In this document: positions 50,536 to 59,282 of the stretch, piece after piece
Layout: every line of letters begins with the position of its first letter
Position numbering within the stretch: the stretch's first letter is position 1
Assembly (NCBI RefSeq): GCF_014652915.1
Contig: NZ_BMZS01000004.1
Span: 186,001-250,000, forward strand
DNA: 64,000 nt
Direction: 5' to 3'
DNA from: Thalassobaculum fulvum
GTDB taxonomy: Bacteria > Pseudomonadota > Alphaproteobacteria > Thalassobaculales > Thalassobaculaceae
Made by a program: the position numbers and the translations under genes
Notes under the pieces: model-generated
Seen by the model: only the letters and a program-made list of their open reading frames with translations
Told to the model about the DNA's origin: nothing
The model's database searches: none

Positions 50536-52794
50536 ATGTCCGACAGATCCGCTTTCCGCGCCCTGTTCGCCGGCTACGGCTGGGAGATCGGGCTGCTGGT
50601 GTTCATGGCGCTGCTGTATGCCGCCGGGACCCTGATCAACCCCGATTTCTTCGGCGACTTCCACGCCCTGCGCGCGACCCTGCGGGACGCCGCGCGGTTC
50701 GGGGTGATGGCGGTCGGCATGACGTTCGTCATCGTCAACCGCGACCTCGACCTGTCGGTCGGCTCGACACTCGGGCTGGTCGCGGTGGTGTTCTCGCTGC
50801 TGTACGCCCCGGCGCACTACGACCTCGGCCTCGGCTGGACGGTCGCCGGCGCGCTCGGCGTCGGGCTGGCGATCGGGCTGGTCAACGGCGTGCTGGTGAC
50901 CTTCCTGCAGGTCCCGGCCTTCATCGCCACCCTGACCATGCTGTTCATCGGCCGCGGCCTGGTGCTCGGCCTGACCGGCGGCAAGACCATCGCCTACGAC
51001 GCCAAGGCGGCCGAGAGCGCGTTCTTCGCGATCGGCGAAGCCAACCCGCTCGGCTTCAACAACCAGATCCTGGTGTTCGTGGCGATCGCCGCGGTCGGGG
51101 CGCTGCTGCTGGCGCGCACCCGCTGGGGCTACGAATCCTACGCGGTCGGCGGCAACCTCCAGGCGGCGGAGTTCGCCGGCATCGACACGAGGATCGTGCG
51201 GATCCGCGGCTTCGTGCTGGCGTCGCTGTGCGCGGCGGTCGCCGGCATCATGAACGTGGCCCAGGACAAGGGCGTGACCAGCCAGTACGGCCAGGGCGCC
51301 GAGCTGATCGTGATCGCCGCGGTGATCGTCGGCGGCGCCTCGATCCTCGGCGGCCGCGGCCGCGTAGTCGGGTCCTGCCTCGGCGCCATCCTGGTGGTGC
51401 TGATCGACAAGGTGCTGCGCGAGGGCGTGCCGACGGTCCGCGTCATCAAGATCGGCGGCGTCGACATGCAGGTGCAGGCGATGGCCCAGCTGCCGCCGGG
51501 CGCGGTGCCGGCGTTCCTCGGCCTGATCCTGGTGGCGGCGGTGCTGATCGAGCCGCTGGTGCTGCGCCGCCGGCTGCCGCAGCGGCTGTGGGCCTGGCTG
51601 CGCGGTCACACGCCGCCGCCGGCCGAGGACGCCGACGGGGTCGCCATGGTCGGCATCAAGACCATGGGCCATTCGGTGCAGGCCCGCGAGTTCTCGGGCG
51701 GGCTGGTCAACCGCCTGCTGGCCCGGCGCGAGGCCGCCGCCGTGCTGTTCATGGTGGCGCTCTGGCTGGTCGGCATGTGGCTGCGGCCGGATTTCTGGGG
51801 TTCGCTCGACAACAGCTTCAACCTGCTGCTGGCGTTCACCGAGGTCGGCCTGCTGGCGGTCGGCATGACCTTCGTGATCGTCAACGGCGACATCGACCTG
51901 TCGGTCGGGGCGGTGCTGGCGCTGTCGGGGGCGACCGCGGCGTTCCTGATGAAGACCCTGGGCGCCGATCCCGGCTTCGCGATCCTGGCGGCGTTCGTGG
52001 TCGGGACCGCCGCCGGCGCGATGAACGGGCTGCTCGCCACCCGGGCGCGGCTGCCGGCCTTCGTCGCCACCCTCGGCATGTTCTACATCGCCCGCGGACT
52101 GGCCGCCTGGATGGTCGCCGGCCGCCAGCTCTCGCAGTTCCCGGAGAGCTTCGGACTGCTCGGCCGCAAGCTGATCGAGCCGCTGCAGGCGCTCGGCCTG
52201 GCCCCCGCCCCCGGCACCCTGGCGTTCAAGATCGCCGGCGCGCTCAGCACCCAGACCCTGATGCTGGCGGTCATCGCCGTGGTCGCCGCCGTCGTCCTGG
52301 CCAGGATCCGCTGGGGTTGGGCCTGCTACGCCACCGGCGGCAACCCTCGGGCGGCCGGCTACGCCGGGATCGACACCGACCGGGTGCGGTTCGCCGCGCT
52401 GGTGTTCTCGGCGATGTGCGCGGCGGTCGCCGGCATCGTCTACGTGGCGTTCCTGCGCAGCTTCAACCCGTCGGCCGGCCAGCTGCGCGAGCTCGACGCG
52501 ATCGCCGCGGTGATCATCGGCGGCGGCAGCATCTTCGGCGGCTACGGCTCGGTCATCGGCTCGCTCGCCGGCGCGGCGGTGATCGCGCTGATCCGGGCCC
52601 TGCTGTCGCTGCAGATCATCGGGGCCGACGGCCAGTCCTTCGTAATGCCCCAGCATTGGGTGAACGTGTTCATCGGCCTGATCCTGATCGTCGCCGTGCT
52701 CGGCGACATCTGGCTGCGGCAGCAGGCCGTGCTCGGCCGGCTCCTGGGCCGGCTGACCATGCGCAGACGCGCGTCGAGGAGTGCAGCGACATGA
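50536..52794 (+). CDS. Fused double sugar ABC permease
   Basis: A 752-residue protein made of two full RbsC-type permease units in one chain. Both halves carry the same landmarks: ARFGVMAVGMTFVIVNRDLD then LSVG in unit 1 (about 55-80) and VGLLAVGMTFVIVNGDIDLS in unit 2 (about 440-460); YAVGGNLQAAEFAGIDTRIV and YATGGNPRAAGYAGIDTDRV; IAAVIVGGASILGGRG and IAAVIIGGGSIFGGYG. A hydrophilic linker with HTPPPAEDADG joins them. Normally such permeases act as a homodimer; this one is a built-in dimer with halves that can diverge. It overlaps the ATPase gene by 4 bases (ATGA). Confidence 0.92.
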   Translation: MSDRSAFRALFAGYGWEIGLLVFMALLYAAGTLINPDFFGDFHALRATLRDAARFGVMAVGMTFVIVNRDLDLSVGSTLGLVAVVFSLLYAPAHYDLGLGWTVAGALGVGLAIGLVNGVLVTFLQVPAFIATLTMLFIGRGLVLGLTGGKTIAYDAKAAESAFFAIGEANPLGFNNQILVFVAIAAVGALLLARTRWGYESYAVGGNLQAAEFAGIDTRIVRIRGFVLASLCAAVAGIMNVAQDKGVTSQYGQGAELIVIAAVIVGGASILGGRGRVVGSCLGAILVVLIDKVLREGVPTVRVIKIGGVDMQVQAMAQLPPGAVPAFLGLILVAAVLIEPLVLRRRLPQRLWAWLRGHTPPPAEDADGVAMVGIKTMGHSVQAREFSGGLVNRLLARREAAAVLFMVALWLVGMWLRPDFWGSLDNSFNLLLAFTEVGLLAVGMTFVIVNGDIDLSVGAVLALSGATAAFLMKTLGADPGFAILAAFVVGTAAGAMNGLLATRARLPAFVATLGMFYIARGLAAWMVAGRQLSQFPESFGLLGRKLIEPLQALGLAPAPGTLAFKIAGALSTQTLMLAVIAVVAAVVLARIRWGWACYATGGNPRAAGYAGIDTDRVRFAALVFSAMCAAVAGIVYVAFLRSFNPSAGQLRELDAIAAVIIGGGSIFGGYGSVIGSLAGAAVIALIRALLSLQIIGADGQSFVMPQHWVNVFIGLILIVAVLGDIWLRQQAVLGRLLGRLTMRRRASRSAAT

Positions 52795-53570
52795 GCGAGA
52801 CGGAGACGCCGATCGTGGAGATGCGGAACATCTGCAAGGCGTTCGGGGCGGTGCGGGCGCTCCACAACGTGAACTTCCGACTGATGCCCGGCGAGGTCCT
52901 GGGCCTGGTCGGCGACAACTCCGCCGGCAAGTCGACGCTGATGAAGATCCTCACCGGCGCCTATCACCGCGACAGCGGCGACGTGCTGGTGTCCGGCGCC
53001 GCCACGCAGTTCCGCAGCCCGCAGGACAGCCGGGATTCCGGCATCGAGATGATCTACCAGGACTTCGCGCTCTGCGGGAACATGGACGTCGGCCAGAACA
53101 TCTTCCTCGGGCGCTGGCCGCGGCGCGGCCTGTTCGTCGACAAGAAGCGCATGTACAGCGACGCCGAAGCGGTGCTGAAGCGGCTCAAGGTCGACGTGAA
53201 CTCGGTCCGCCAGCGGGTCGAGAGCCTGTCCGGCGGCCGCCAGCAGTCGGTCGCGATCGCCCGCGCCATCAGCTTCGAGCCGCAGGTGGTGATTCTCGAC
53301 GAGCCGACCGCCAACCTGTCGGTGATGGCCACCAACGAGCTGCTGCGCACCATGCAGGAACTGAAGGAGCACGGCGTCGCCCAGGTGATCATCAGCCACC
53401 GCCTGACCGACATCTTCGAGGTCGGCGACCGGGTCATGGTCCTCAAGCGCGGCGAGAACGTCGGCGACCGCTACATCGACCACACCTCCGAGAAGGAGGT
53501 GCTGGAACTGATCGTCGAAGGCACCCCGGAGACCGCGCTGACCGCCGACCAGGCGCGCGCGGCCGCGTGA
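52791..53570 (+). CDS. Sugar ABC transporter ATPase, single domain
   Basis: A 259-residue ATPase of the FrcA type: one nucleotide domain, unlike the double-domain RbsA/XylG proteins. Walker A is VGDNSAGKSTLMKILTG, with serine where most relatives have glycine (GDNGAGKS); the essential GxxxxGKS frame is kept. Signature ESLSGGRQQSVAIARAI, Walker B VVILDEPTANLSVMATNELL and H-loop VIISHRLTDIFEVGD. A one-domain ATPase with a two-unit permease reverses the usual arrangement, and two copies should bind per permease chain. Confidence 0.92.
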   Translation: MSETETPIVEMRNICKAFGAVRALHNVNFRLMPGEVLGLVGDNSAGKSTLMKILTGAYHRDSGDVLVSGAATQFRSPQDSRDSGIEMIYQDFALCGNMDVGQNIFLGRWPRRGLFVDKKRMYSDAEAVLKRLKVDVNSVRQRVESLSGGRQQSVAIARAISFEPQVVILDEPTANLSVMATNELLRTMQELKEHGVAQVIISHRLTDIFEVGDRVMVLKRGENVGDRYIDHTSEKEVLELIVEGTPETALTADQARAAA

Positions 53571-53573
53571 CGC

Positions 53574-54404
53574 CTATTCGCCGGCCAACCAGTCGGCAGC
53601 GGCGCGCGCGACCGTCTCCGGATCCAGCTTCGCGGTGTCCAGGACCAGCGTCCGGTCGGGCGCCAGCCGCAGCAGGGCGGCACGCGCCTCGTCGGGGTCG
53701 TAGTGGTGGGATTCCTCGACGATGATCGCGGCACTGCGGGCGACGGCCTCGGGCCCGACCGCCCGGTCCACGAGCGTGCGGACGAGCCGGGCGAAATCCG
53801 CCGCGCCGACCAGTGCGTCGAAGCCCTCGCCCCGAAGCGCCTCCCGGATCGCGTCGGTACCGTGGGCGGAAGCGTCGACCGCCGTCGTGGCGGACGCCTG
53901 GTCGAACGGATCGTTGCGCCCGCACAACCGCCACAGGCGGTGCGCCGGCGGACAGTCCAGCACCAGAAAGCGCCCGTTCGCCAGCGCCGCCGCGGCGGTG
54001 ACCTCGGCCTCGCCCCGCAGGCCGTCGAACAGAATCGCCCCGGCCGGCAGGTCGGCGGGCAGCCGCAGCCACGACAGCACCTCGCCCATCCCCCCGGGGT
54101 GACGCTCCTTGAACGCCGCGGTCAGGCGGAACCGTTCGACCCGGTCGGTGACCGCGGCGGCGCCGCCGGTCATCGACGGCAGGATCACCCGGTCGGTCAG
54201 CGCCCGGCGGTCGGGCAGGACGGCAGCCAGCGGCATGCGCGCGGCCAGATGCTGCGCCGTCGTGGTCTTTCCGGCCCCGGTCAGCCCGACCAGCACCAGG
54301 ACGGTCCGCCCGCCGAGCGCCCCTGCGGCCGGGACCGCCGCCGGGCCCTGGACGACATCCAGTTCGCCCGCTTCCAGGTGCCGTACGTCACCAACGCTGT
54401 GCAC
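53574..54404 (-). CDS. P-loop ATPase/kinase-like protein of unknown function
   Basis: A 276-residue protein with a P-loop VLVLVGLTGAGKTTTAQHLA at about 34-53. Further conserved-looking parts are LPDRRALTDRVILPSM, TDRVERFRLTAAFKERHPGG, ILFDGLRGEAEV with a Walker B-like aspartate, and FLVLDCPPAHRLWRLCGRND. The layout resembles small-molecule or nucleotide kinases, but I do not recognise the family. The start is the GTG at 54404; there is no good ATG. It converges on the sugar ABC ATPase with 3 bases between the two stops. Confidence 0.65.
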   Translation of the reverse strand: MHSVGDVRHLEAGELDVVQGPAAVPAAGALGGRTVLVLVGLTGAGKTTTAQHLAARMPLAAVLPDRRALTDRVILPSMTGGAAAVTDRVERFRLTAAFKERHPGGMGEVLSWLRLPADLPAGAILFDGLRGEAEVTAAAALANGRFLVLDCPPAHRLWRLCGRNDPFDQASATTAVDASAHGTDAIREALRGEGFDALVGAADFARLVRTLVDRAVGPEAVARSAAIIVEESHHYDPDEARAALLRLAPDRTLVLDTAKLDPETVARAAADWLAGE

Positions 54405-54796
54405 CGGCGTCCCCCTCGCCGCCTCAACCGGCCCAACCCTCGAACGAACGCTTCGAACGCGTCAAGCGCGCGCCGAACTGTCGGATCGGGCAGGGTCTTG
54501 CCCGCCATGCCTAAGTGTTTGATGCAGCGTCGCGGTCGGGATTAGGTTAGTCTGCGTCGACTTGGCGGGCACGGATCATGGGAGGGGCGTCGCGCAATGA
54601 CCGCGGTGGCGCTGGTGTCGGATTCACCTTCTCGACGGAGCCGTCGGGGTCGGTACCGGACGGGTCGAGCCGACCGCCCGAGGACAGGGCAGTCGGCCGC
54701 CGGAGTCGGGTGCGATGCCTGACCGGAACCGCCGGCGTCCCGCTTCCGGCCGACCTTCGTCCGCCCGCAACCAGCCCGAACCGCGATAGCCCGCCG
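54405..54796. other. Intergenic region, 392 bases
   Basis: Divergent space between the P-loop protein and the DUF4239 gene. A less GC-rich part at about 54505-54560 (gattaggttagtctgcg) is the likely promoter area. The open frames here look like shadows; I see no RNA gene, repeat or operator. Confidence 0.35.
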
Positions 54797-55588
54797 ATGA
54801 CATACGAACTCGCCGTTCTGCTCGCCCGAATTCCGCTCGACGTGGCGGTGCCCCTGCTGATCGGCATCGCGGTCATGGTCTCGCTGATCGGGACCTGGGT
54901 CGTAAACACGATCTACACGCCGTTCCAGCTCGAGCCGAACAACCTTGTCGGCGGCGCCAAGTTCAGCTTCCTGGGCGAGGTCTACGCGGTCACCCTGGCG
55001 CTCGCCCTGATCGGCGCCTTCGACCGGTATACCGACGCGCAGACCACCGTTCAGAAGGAGGTCGCCACGCTGGTCTCCCTCGAGCGGGCCGCCGACATCT
55101 ACGATCAGCCCGGCCAGGCCGAAGTGCGGGCCAAGATGAAATCGGCGATCCGGGAATACGCCCGGGCGGTGGTCGAGAAGGAATGGCGGACCATGAGCCT
55201 GGGCGTGCCGAGCTTCGAGGTCACCCACCGCCTGAACCAGCTTTCCGACGTCTTCCTGAAGGCCGACCCGATCACCGCCGGCCAGCAGGCGCTGCAGCAG
55301 AACACCGTCGAATGGGTCCGGCAGATCAACGAGAGCCGGAGCTTCCGGCTCACCACGGTGTCGCGCAGCCTGGTATCGCTGGTGTGGATCCTGCTCGGGC
55401 TCGGGACCACGATCGCGATCGTGTTCCCGTGGTTCTTCGGCACCGTCAACGTGGTCAGCCAGGCCATGATGTCGGCGATCCTGGTCAGCTTCCTGGTGAT
55501 GCACCTGGTCGTGGTCCTGCACCTCGCCTACCCGTTCGTGGGCGAGACCGCCGTCAGCCCGAGTGCGTTCCTGGCGGTCGCTCAGTAA
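54797..55588 (+). CDS. DUF4239 (bestrophin-like) membrane protein
   Basis: A 263-residue inner-membrane protein. Two hydrophobic helices near the N-terminus (about 8-35 and 55-75, VAVPLLIGIAVMVSLIGTWV, GEVYAVTLALALIGAFDRY) flank a short loop; a soluble helical middle (about 76-185) has AQTTVQKEVATLVSLERAA, and two helices close the protein (VSLVWILLGLGTTIAIVFPW, AMMSAILVSFLVMHLVVVLH). This is the DUF4239 pattern; some members may be anion channels by analogy with bestrophins. Function unknown. It is followed 11 bases later by the homocitrate synthase-like gene. Confidence 0.82.
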   Translation: MTYELAVLLARIPLDVAVPLLIGIAVMVSLIGTWVVNTIYTPFQLEPNNLVGGAKFSFLGEVYAVTLALALIGAFDRYTDAQTTVQKEVATLVSLERAADIYDQPGQAEVRAKMKSAIREYARAVVEKEWRTMSLGVPSFEVTHRLNQLSDVFLKADPITAGQQALQQNTVEWVRQINESRSFRLTTVSRSLVSLVWILLGLGTTIAIVFPWFFGTVNVVSQAMMSAILVSFLVMHLVVVLHLAYPFVGETAVSPSAFLAVAQ

Positions 55589-55599
55589 GGAGGCGAGCC

Positions 55600-56757
55600 A
55601 TGCCGCTTTCCGACGTCGTCATTGTCGACACCACCCTGCGGGAAGGCGAGCAGTTCATCCACGCCGACTTCAGCAGCGAGTCCAAGCTCGAGATCGCCCG
55701 CGCCCTGTCCGACTTCGGGGTTCGCTATCTCGAGGTCACCTCGCCGGCGGCCAGCCGCCGGTCGCGCGAGGACGCGCAGGCGATCGCGAGCGCCGGCCTG
55801 CCGGGCACGGTCGCCGCCCATGTGCGCTGTCACCCGGACGACGCGGCGATCGCCCTCGACACCGGGGTCGGCGCGTTGCACATGGTGATGGCGACCTCGC
55901 CGATCCTGCGAGCCGCGAGCCACGGCAAGGCGATCAGCGAGGTCGTCCGGATGGCCGCGGAAGTCGCCGAGTTCGTGCGCAAGCGGGCGCCCGACGTCAG
56001 CATCCGGTTCTCCAGTGAGGACGCCTTCCGGTGCCCGCTCAGCGACCTGATGAACGTGTACCTGCCGTTGGCCGAGCTGAAGCTGTTCGACCGGTTCGGG
56101 ATCGCCGACACCACCGGCGCGGCGACGCCCGACCGGGTGGCCGACGTGGTCGGTCTGCTGCACCGGCTGACAGCCATGCCGATCGAGTTCCACGGGCACA
56201 ACGACATCGGATGCGCGGTCGCCAACGCCCATGCGGCCGTCACCAACGGGGCGACCCACATCAACACCTCGGTCCTGGGGCTGGGGGAGCGCAACGGCAT
56301 CACCCCGCTCGAAGGGATGATCGCGGTCATGTACGCGGCCGACCGGGCCGGGACGATGGCGCGGTTCCGGCTCGACGCGCTGCCGGGACTGTGCCGTCGG
56401 GTCGCGGAACTGGCCGAGGTCGCGGTCCCGTTCAACCAGGTGCTGGTCGGCGAGACGGCCTTCAGCCACAAGGCCGGAATCCACACCAAGGCGGTGTACA
56501 ACGACCCGCGCGCCTACGAGGCGCTCGATCCCGCCGATTTCGGACTGACCCGCGAGATCGCCATCGGGCACCGCCTGACCGGCTGGAACGCGGTCCGGGT
56601 CCGGGCCGACGCGCTCGGAATGCGCCTGGCGCTCAGCGACCTGAAAGAGGCGACGGCCCGGGTCAAGCACGCCGCCGACGGGCAGCGGCTGACGCTCGAC
56701 GACGTCGACCGGATCCTGGCGGAGGTCGCCGCCGAATCCACGCGGCGCTCTGCCTGA
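55600..56757 (+). CDS. Homocitrate synthase-like enzyme (LYS20 type)
   Basis: A 385-residue HMGL-like Claisen condensing enzyme; the group joins acetyl-CoA to a 2-oxo acid. Seen: VDTTLREGEQFIHADFSS (metal aspartate, catalytic arginine), VSIRFSSEDAFRCPLSDL, FGIADTTGAATPDRVADVV, the metal histidines in IEFHGHNDIGCAVANAHAA, SVLGLGERNGITPLEGM and FSHKAGIHTKAVYND. The FSSEDxFR segment and the C-terminal IGHRLTGWNAVRVRADAL are those of fungal/Thermus lysine-pathway homocitrate synthases rather than LeuA, CimA or typical NifV. AAGGAGG lies 9 bases before ATG 55600. No other aminoadipate or nif gene is in the window. Confidence 0.85.
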   Translation: MPLSDVVIVDTTLREGEQFIHADFSSESKLEIARALSDFGVRYLEVTSPAASRRSREDAQAIASAGLPGTVAAHVRCHPDDAAIALDTGVGALHMVMATSPILRAASHGKAISEVVRMAAEVAEFVRKRAPDVSIRFSSEDAFRCPLSDLMNVYLPLAELKLFDRFGIADTTGAATPDRVADVVGLLHRLTAMPIEFHGHNDIGCAVANAHAAVTNGATHINTSVLGLGERNGITPLEGMIAVMYAADRAGTMARFRLDALPGLCRRVAELAEVAVPFNQVLVGETAFSHKAGIHTKAVYNDPRAYEALDPADFGLTREIAIGHRLTGWNAVRVRADALGMRLALSDLKEATARVKHAADGQRLTLDDVDRILAEVAAESTRRSA

Positions 56758-56763
56758 GCGGCC

Positions 56764-59181
56764 TCAGGCCACGCCTCGCCGGTCGTGACCGGCGATCGAC
56801 CAGATGCCGTACAGCACGGCCATCCCCGCGAACACGACCGCGAACACCGTGAGCGGCGTCGCGTTGCCGTGGGCCGCCAGCAGCACCGGCCCGACCAGGG
56901 TCGGCCCGAGGATGTGGCCGGCCCGCTCGGCCAGCCGGTACACCGCCAGCGTCCGCTCCCGGCCGACCGTGCTGGCCACCCGACTGTCCGCCACCCGGGC
57001 CACCACCGGGGCGGCGATCAGCCCCTGCCCGACCCCCAGGGCGGCGACCGCCACCACGACCGCGAGCCCGGTCGCGACCGGAACGACGCTGGCGCCCAGC
57101 GCACCCTGCAGGTCGGCCGCCAGCACCGCCACCCAGGTGGGCACGAAGGGCGGCGGCGCGGCCCCGTCCAGCGGCGCGACCAGCAGCCCCAGCAGGCCGA
57201 TTCCCAGTGCGAGCATCACCATGCCGATGGTCAGCACCCCGTCGATCGAGCCCAGGCGGCCGACCAGCCGCGGCGCGATGCCGGTGATCAGATAGGTGAC
57301 CACGGCGAACACCATCAGGGCCTGGCCGACCTCGTCGTCCTGGTAGCCGGCCTGGTGCAGCACCAGCGGCATCGCGAACATCGCAACGCCGGCCAAAGCG
57401 AACTTCGAGGTGATCCCGACCAGCCCGAGCACCGCCATGAAGTCCGGGGCACGCGCCAGCCGGCCAACGGCCCCGATCAGGCTGACCGACTCGCCCGCAG
57501 GCTGCCGGCGGTGCGGAAGCGCCGGCAGCACGAAGACGATGTACAGACAGGCGGCGACCGCCACCAGGCCGCCGACGAACAGGACATCGCGGTCCGGGTT
57601 GAACACCGCCAGCAGGCCGCCCAGCCCGGTGCCGACGATCAGCCCGCCGTTGTAGCCCATGACCTGGACCGCCGCCGCCCGGGTGCGCTGACCGGAACCG
57701 ACCACGTCGAAGGCGTAGGCCTGCACCGCGACCAGGAGCGTCCCCTGGCCGACGCCGCCGATGGCGCGCCCCAGGCACAGCGACCAGAACTCCGGCACCA
57801 GCGACACCAGGAACAGGCCACCGCCGACCGCCGCCGCCCCGATCAGAAACAGCTTCCTGACCTCGATGCGCTCGGTCACGTACGACGCCGGCAGCAGGGC
57901 GCCGGTCAGGCCGACGAAGAACAGGGTGAAAGGAAGCGACACCCACTCCGAGGGCAGCCCGGCCGCCGCGACCGTCTCCTTGGCGATCTCCGGCAGCATC
58001 GACAGCGACAGGGCGTCGGCGAAGATCCCCAGGAAATACGCCGGGCGGAGCAGCGCGAGCCGCACCGCCGTGTCCTCGGACCCGGCGCCCCCCTGCCCCT
58101 CGCGAACCGCCCGCAGGAACATCAGTGCGAACACCGCACAGCCGAAGAACAATGCGAGGAAATTGCGCGCACCGGTCGCCATCGCCGCCAGAACCACCGA
58201 CACCGGCAGCTCGACCGACAGCACCACGTTGTGCTCCGGCGAATCCTGGATCGGCAGATCGAAGGTCAGCCGCTCGAACACCCCGTCGGCGAGACCGAGG
58301 GCGACCCGCTGGTCCTCGACCGAATACAGCACCTTGCTCTGGTCGAGCAGCGAGATCGCCGCGATGTTCGGATTGATGCGGCGGTACTCCGCGAGCGTCG
58401 CGTCGATGCCCGAGAAGGCCGACAGCGGAATCCCGATTTCGGTCGCGGCGGAGATCCGGGCCGCCATCGACCGTGCCAGGGCCTCGGCCTGACCTTCCGT
58501 ACCCTTGCGGTACAGGTCGAACATCACGGTCGTCAGGACGGCGAGATTGACCGCCAGGACGCCGAGGAAGAGCGGCGTCAGCCAACGCTGCCGGACGGCT
58601 TCGCCGCGCCAGGCCCACAGTATCAGCTGAACCGCGGTGAACAGCAGGAACAGGCCGCCGGTGATGATGAACACCGGATAGAACGCCTCGTCGACGACCT
58701 GCTTGATGCGCATCTGGTCGACGTGCAGGAGCACGCTGCCGACCACGCCGAACTTGTCCCGGATCGGCAGTCTGACCGTCGCGTCGGTCTCCAGCCCGCG
58801 ATGCTGCGGCGTCGCGGTCCAGCCGGCGGCCGGGCCGCCGGTGTCGCCGGCCGGCCGGCACAGCCGGTCACGCACCGTGGCGTCCGCCTCGCAGAAGATC
58901 GGCCGACCGTCGACGTCGACGATCAGCCCCGCCATGATCGCGGGATCGACCGTCCGGACCTGCTGGCTCCGGCGCTCGAACCCGCCGAACTGGTCGAGCG
59001 GCAGGCCGGACTTGGCGAACTGCCCGACCGCCGTCTGCAGCGTCGCACCGAGCTGGTCGATGCGTTCCATGCGGATCTGCAGGTAGACCCGGGTCGCTTC
59101 GCCGTAGCCGACATAGGCGAACAGCAGCAGGCTGATCGCCGTCAGCATGATGCCCGGCAGCACGCGTCGCAACGCCGTCAT
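56764..59181 (-). CDS. MFS transporter fused to two extracytoplasmic sensor-like regions
   Basis: An 805-residue membrane protein of odd build. Helix 1 (about 10-28) and helix 2 (about 170-193, YPVFIITGGLFLLFTAVQLI) enclose a periplasmic region with ALIVDVDG-like GLIVDVDGRPIFCEAD and VGSVLLHVDQMRIKQV, which resembles a sensor (CACHE/PAS-like) fold. Helices 3 (about 203-223) and 4 (about 332-357) enclose a second such region with NPNIAAISLLDQSKVLYSVE. From about 375 on there is an MFS carrier with some 12 helices, with YVTERIEVRKLFLIGAAAV, AIGGVGQGTLLVAVQAYAFD and GYNGGLIVGTGLGGLLAVF. It looks like a transporter gated by, or reporting, periplasmic signals. TPR and binding-protein genes lie upstream. 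Confidence 0.85.
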   Translation of the reverse strand: MTALRRVLPGIMLTAISLLLFAYVGYGEATRVYLQIRMERIDQLGATLQTAVGQFAKSGLPLDQFGGFERRSQQVRTVDPAIMAGLIVDVDGRPIFCEADATVRDRLCRPAGDTGGPAAGWTATPQHRGLETDATVRLPIRDKFGVVGSVLLHVDQMRIKQVVDEAFYPVFIITGGLFLLFTAVQLILWAWRGEAVRQRWLTPLFLGVLAVNLAVLTTVMFDLYRKGTEGQAEALARSMAARISAATEIGIPLSAFSGIDATLAEYRRINPNIAAISLLDQSKVLYSVEDQRVALGLADGVFERLTFDLPIQDSPEHNVVLSVELPVSVVLAAMATGARNFLALFFGCAVFALMFLRAVREGQGGAGSEDTAVRLALLRPAYFLGIFADALSLSMLPEIAKETVAAAGLPSEWVSLPFTLFFVGLTGALLPASYVTERIEVRKLFLIGAAAVGGGLFLVSLVPEFWSLCLGRAIGGVGQGTLLVAVQAYAFDVVGSGQRTRAAAVQVMGYNGGLIVGTGLGGLLAVFNPDRDVLFVGGLVAVAACLYIVFVLPALPHRRQPAGESVSLIGAVGRLARAPDFMAVLGLVGITSKFALAGVAMFAMPLVLHQAGYQDDEVGQALMVFAVVTYLITGIAPRLVGRLGSIDGVLTIGMVMLALGIGLLGLLVAPLDGAAPPPFVPTWVAVLAADLQGALGASVVPVATGLAVVVAVAALGVGQGLIAAPVVARVADSRVASTVGRERTLAVYRLAERAGHILGPTLVGPVLLAAHGNATPLTVFAVVFAGMAVLYGIWSIAGHDRRGVA

Positions 59182-59282
59182 GTCACGTCCGATCCGAGTT
59201 CCGTACCGACACCGGGCTCAGGTCCTCGCGACACGTCGCCGACCCGATCGGAACGCGATGGCCTGCGCTGCCGCCGCCGCCC

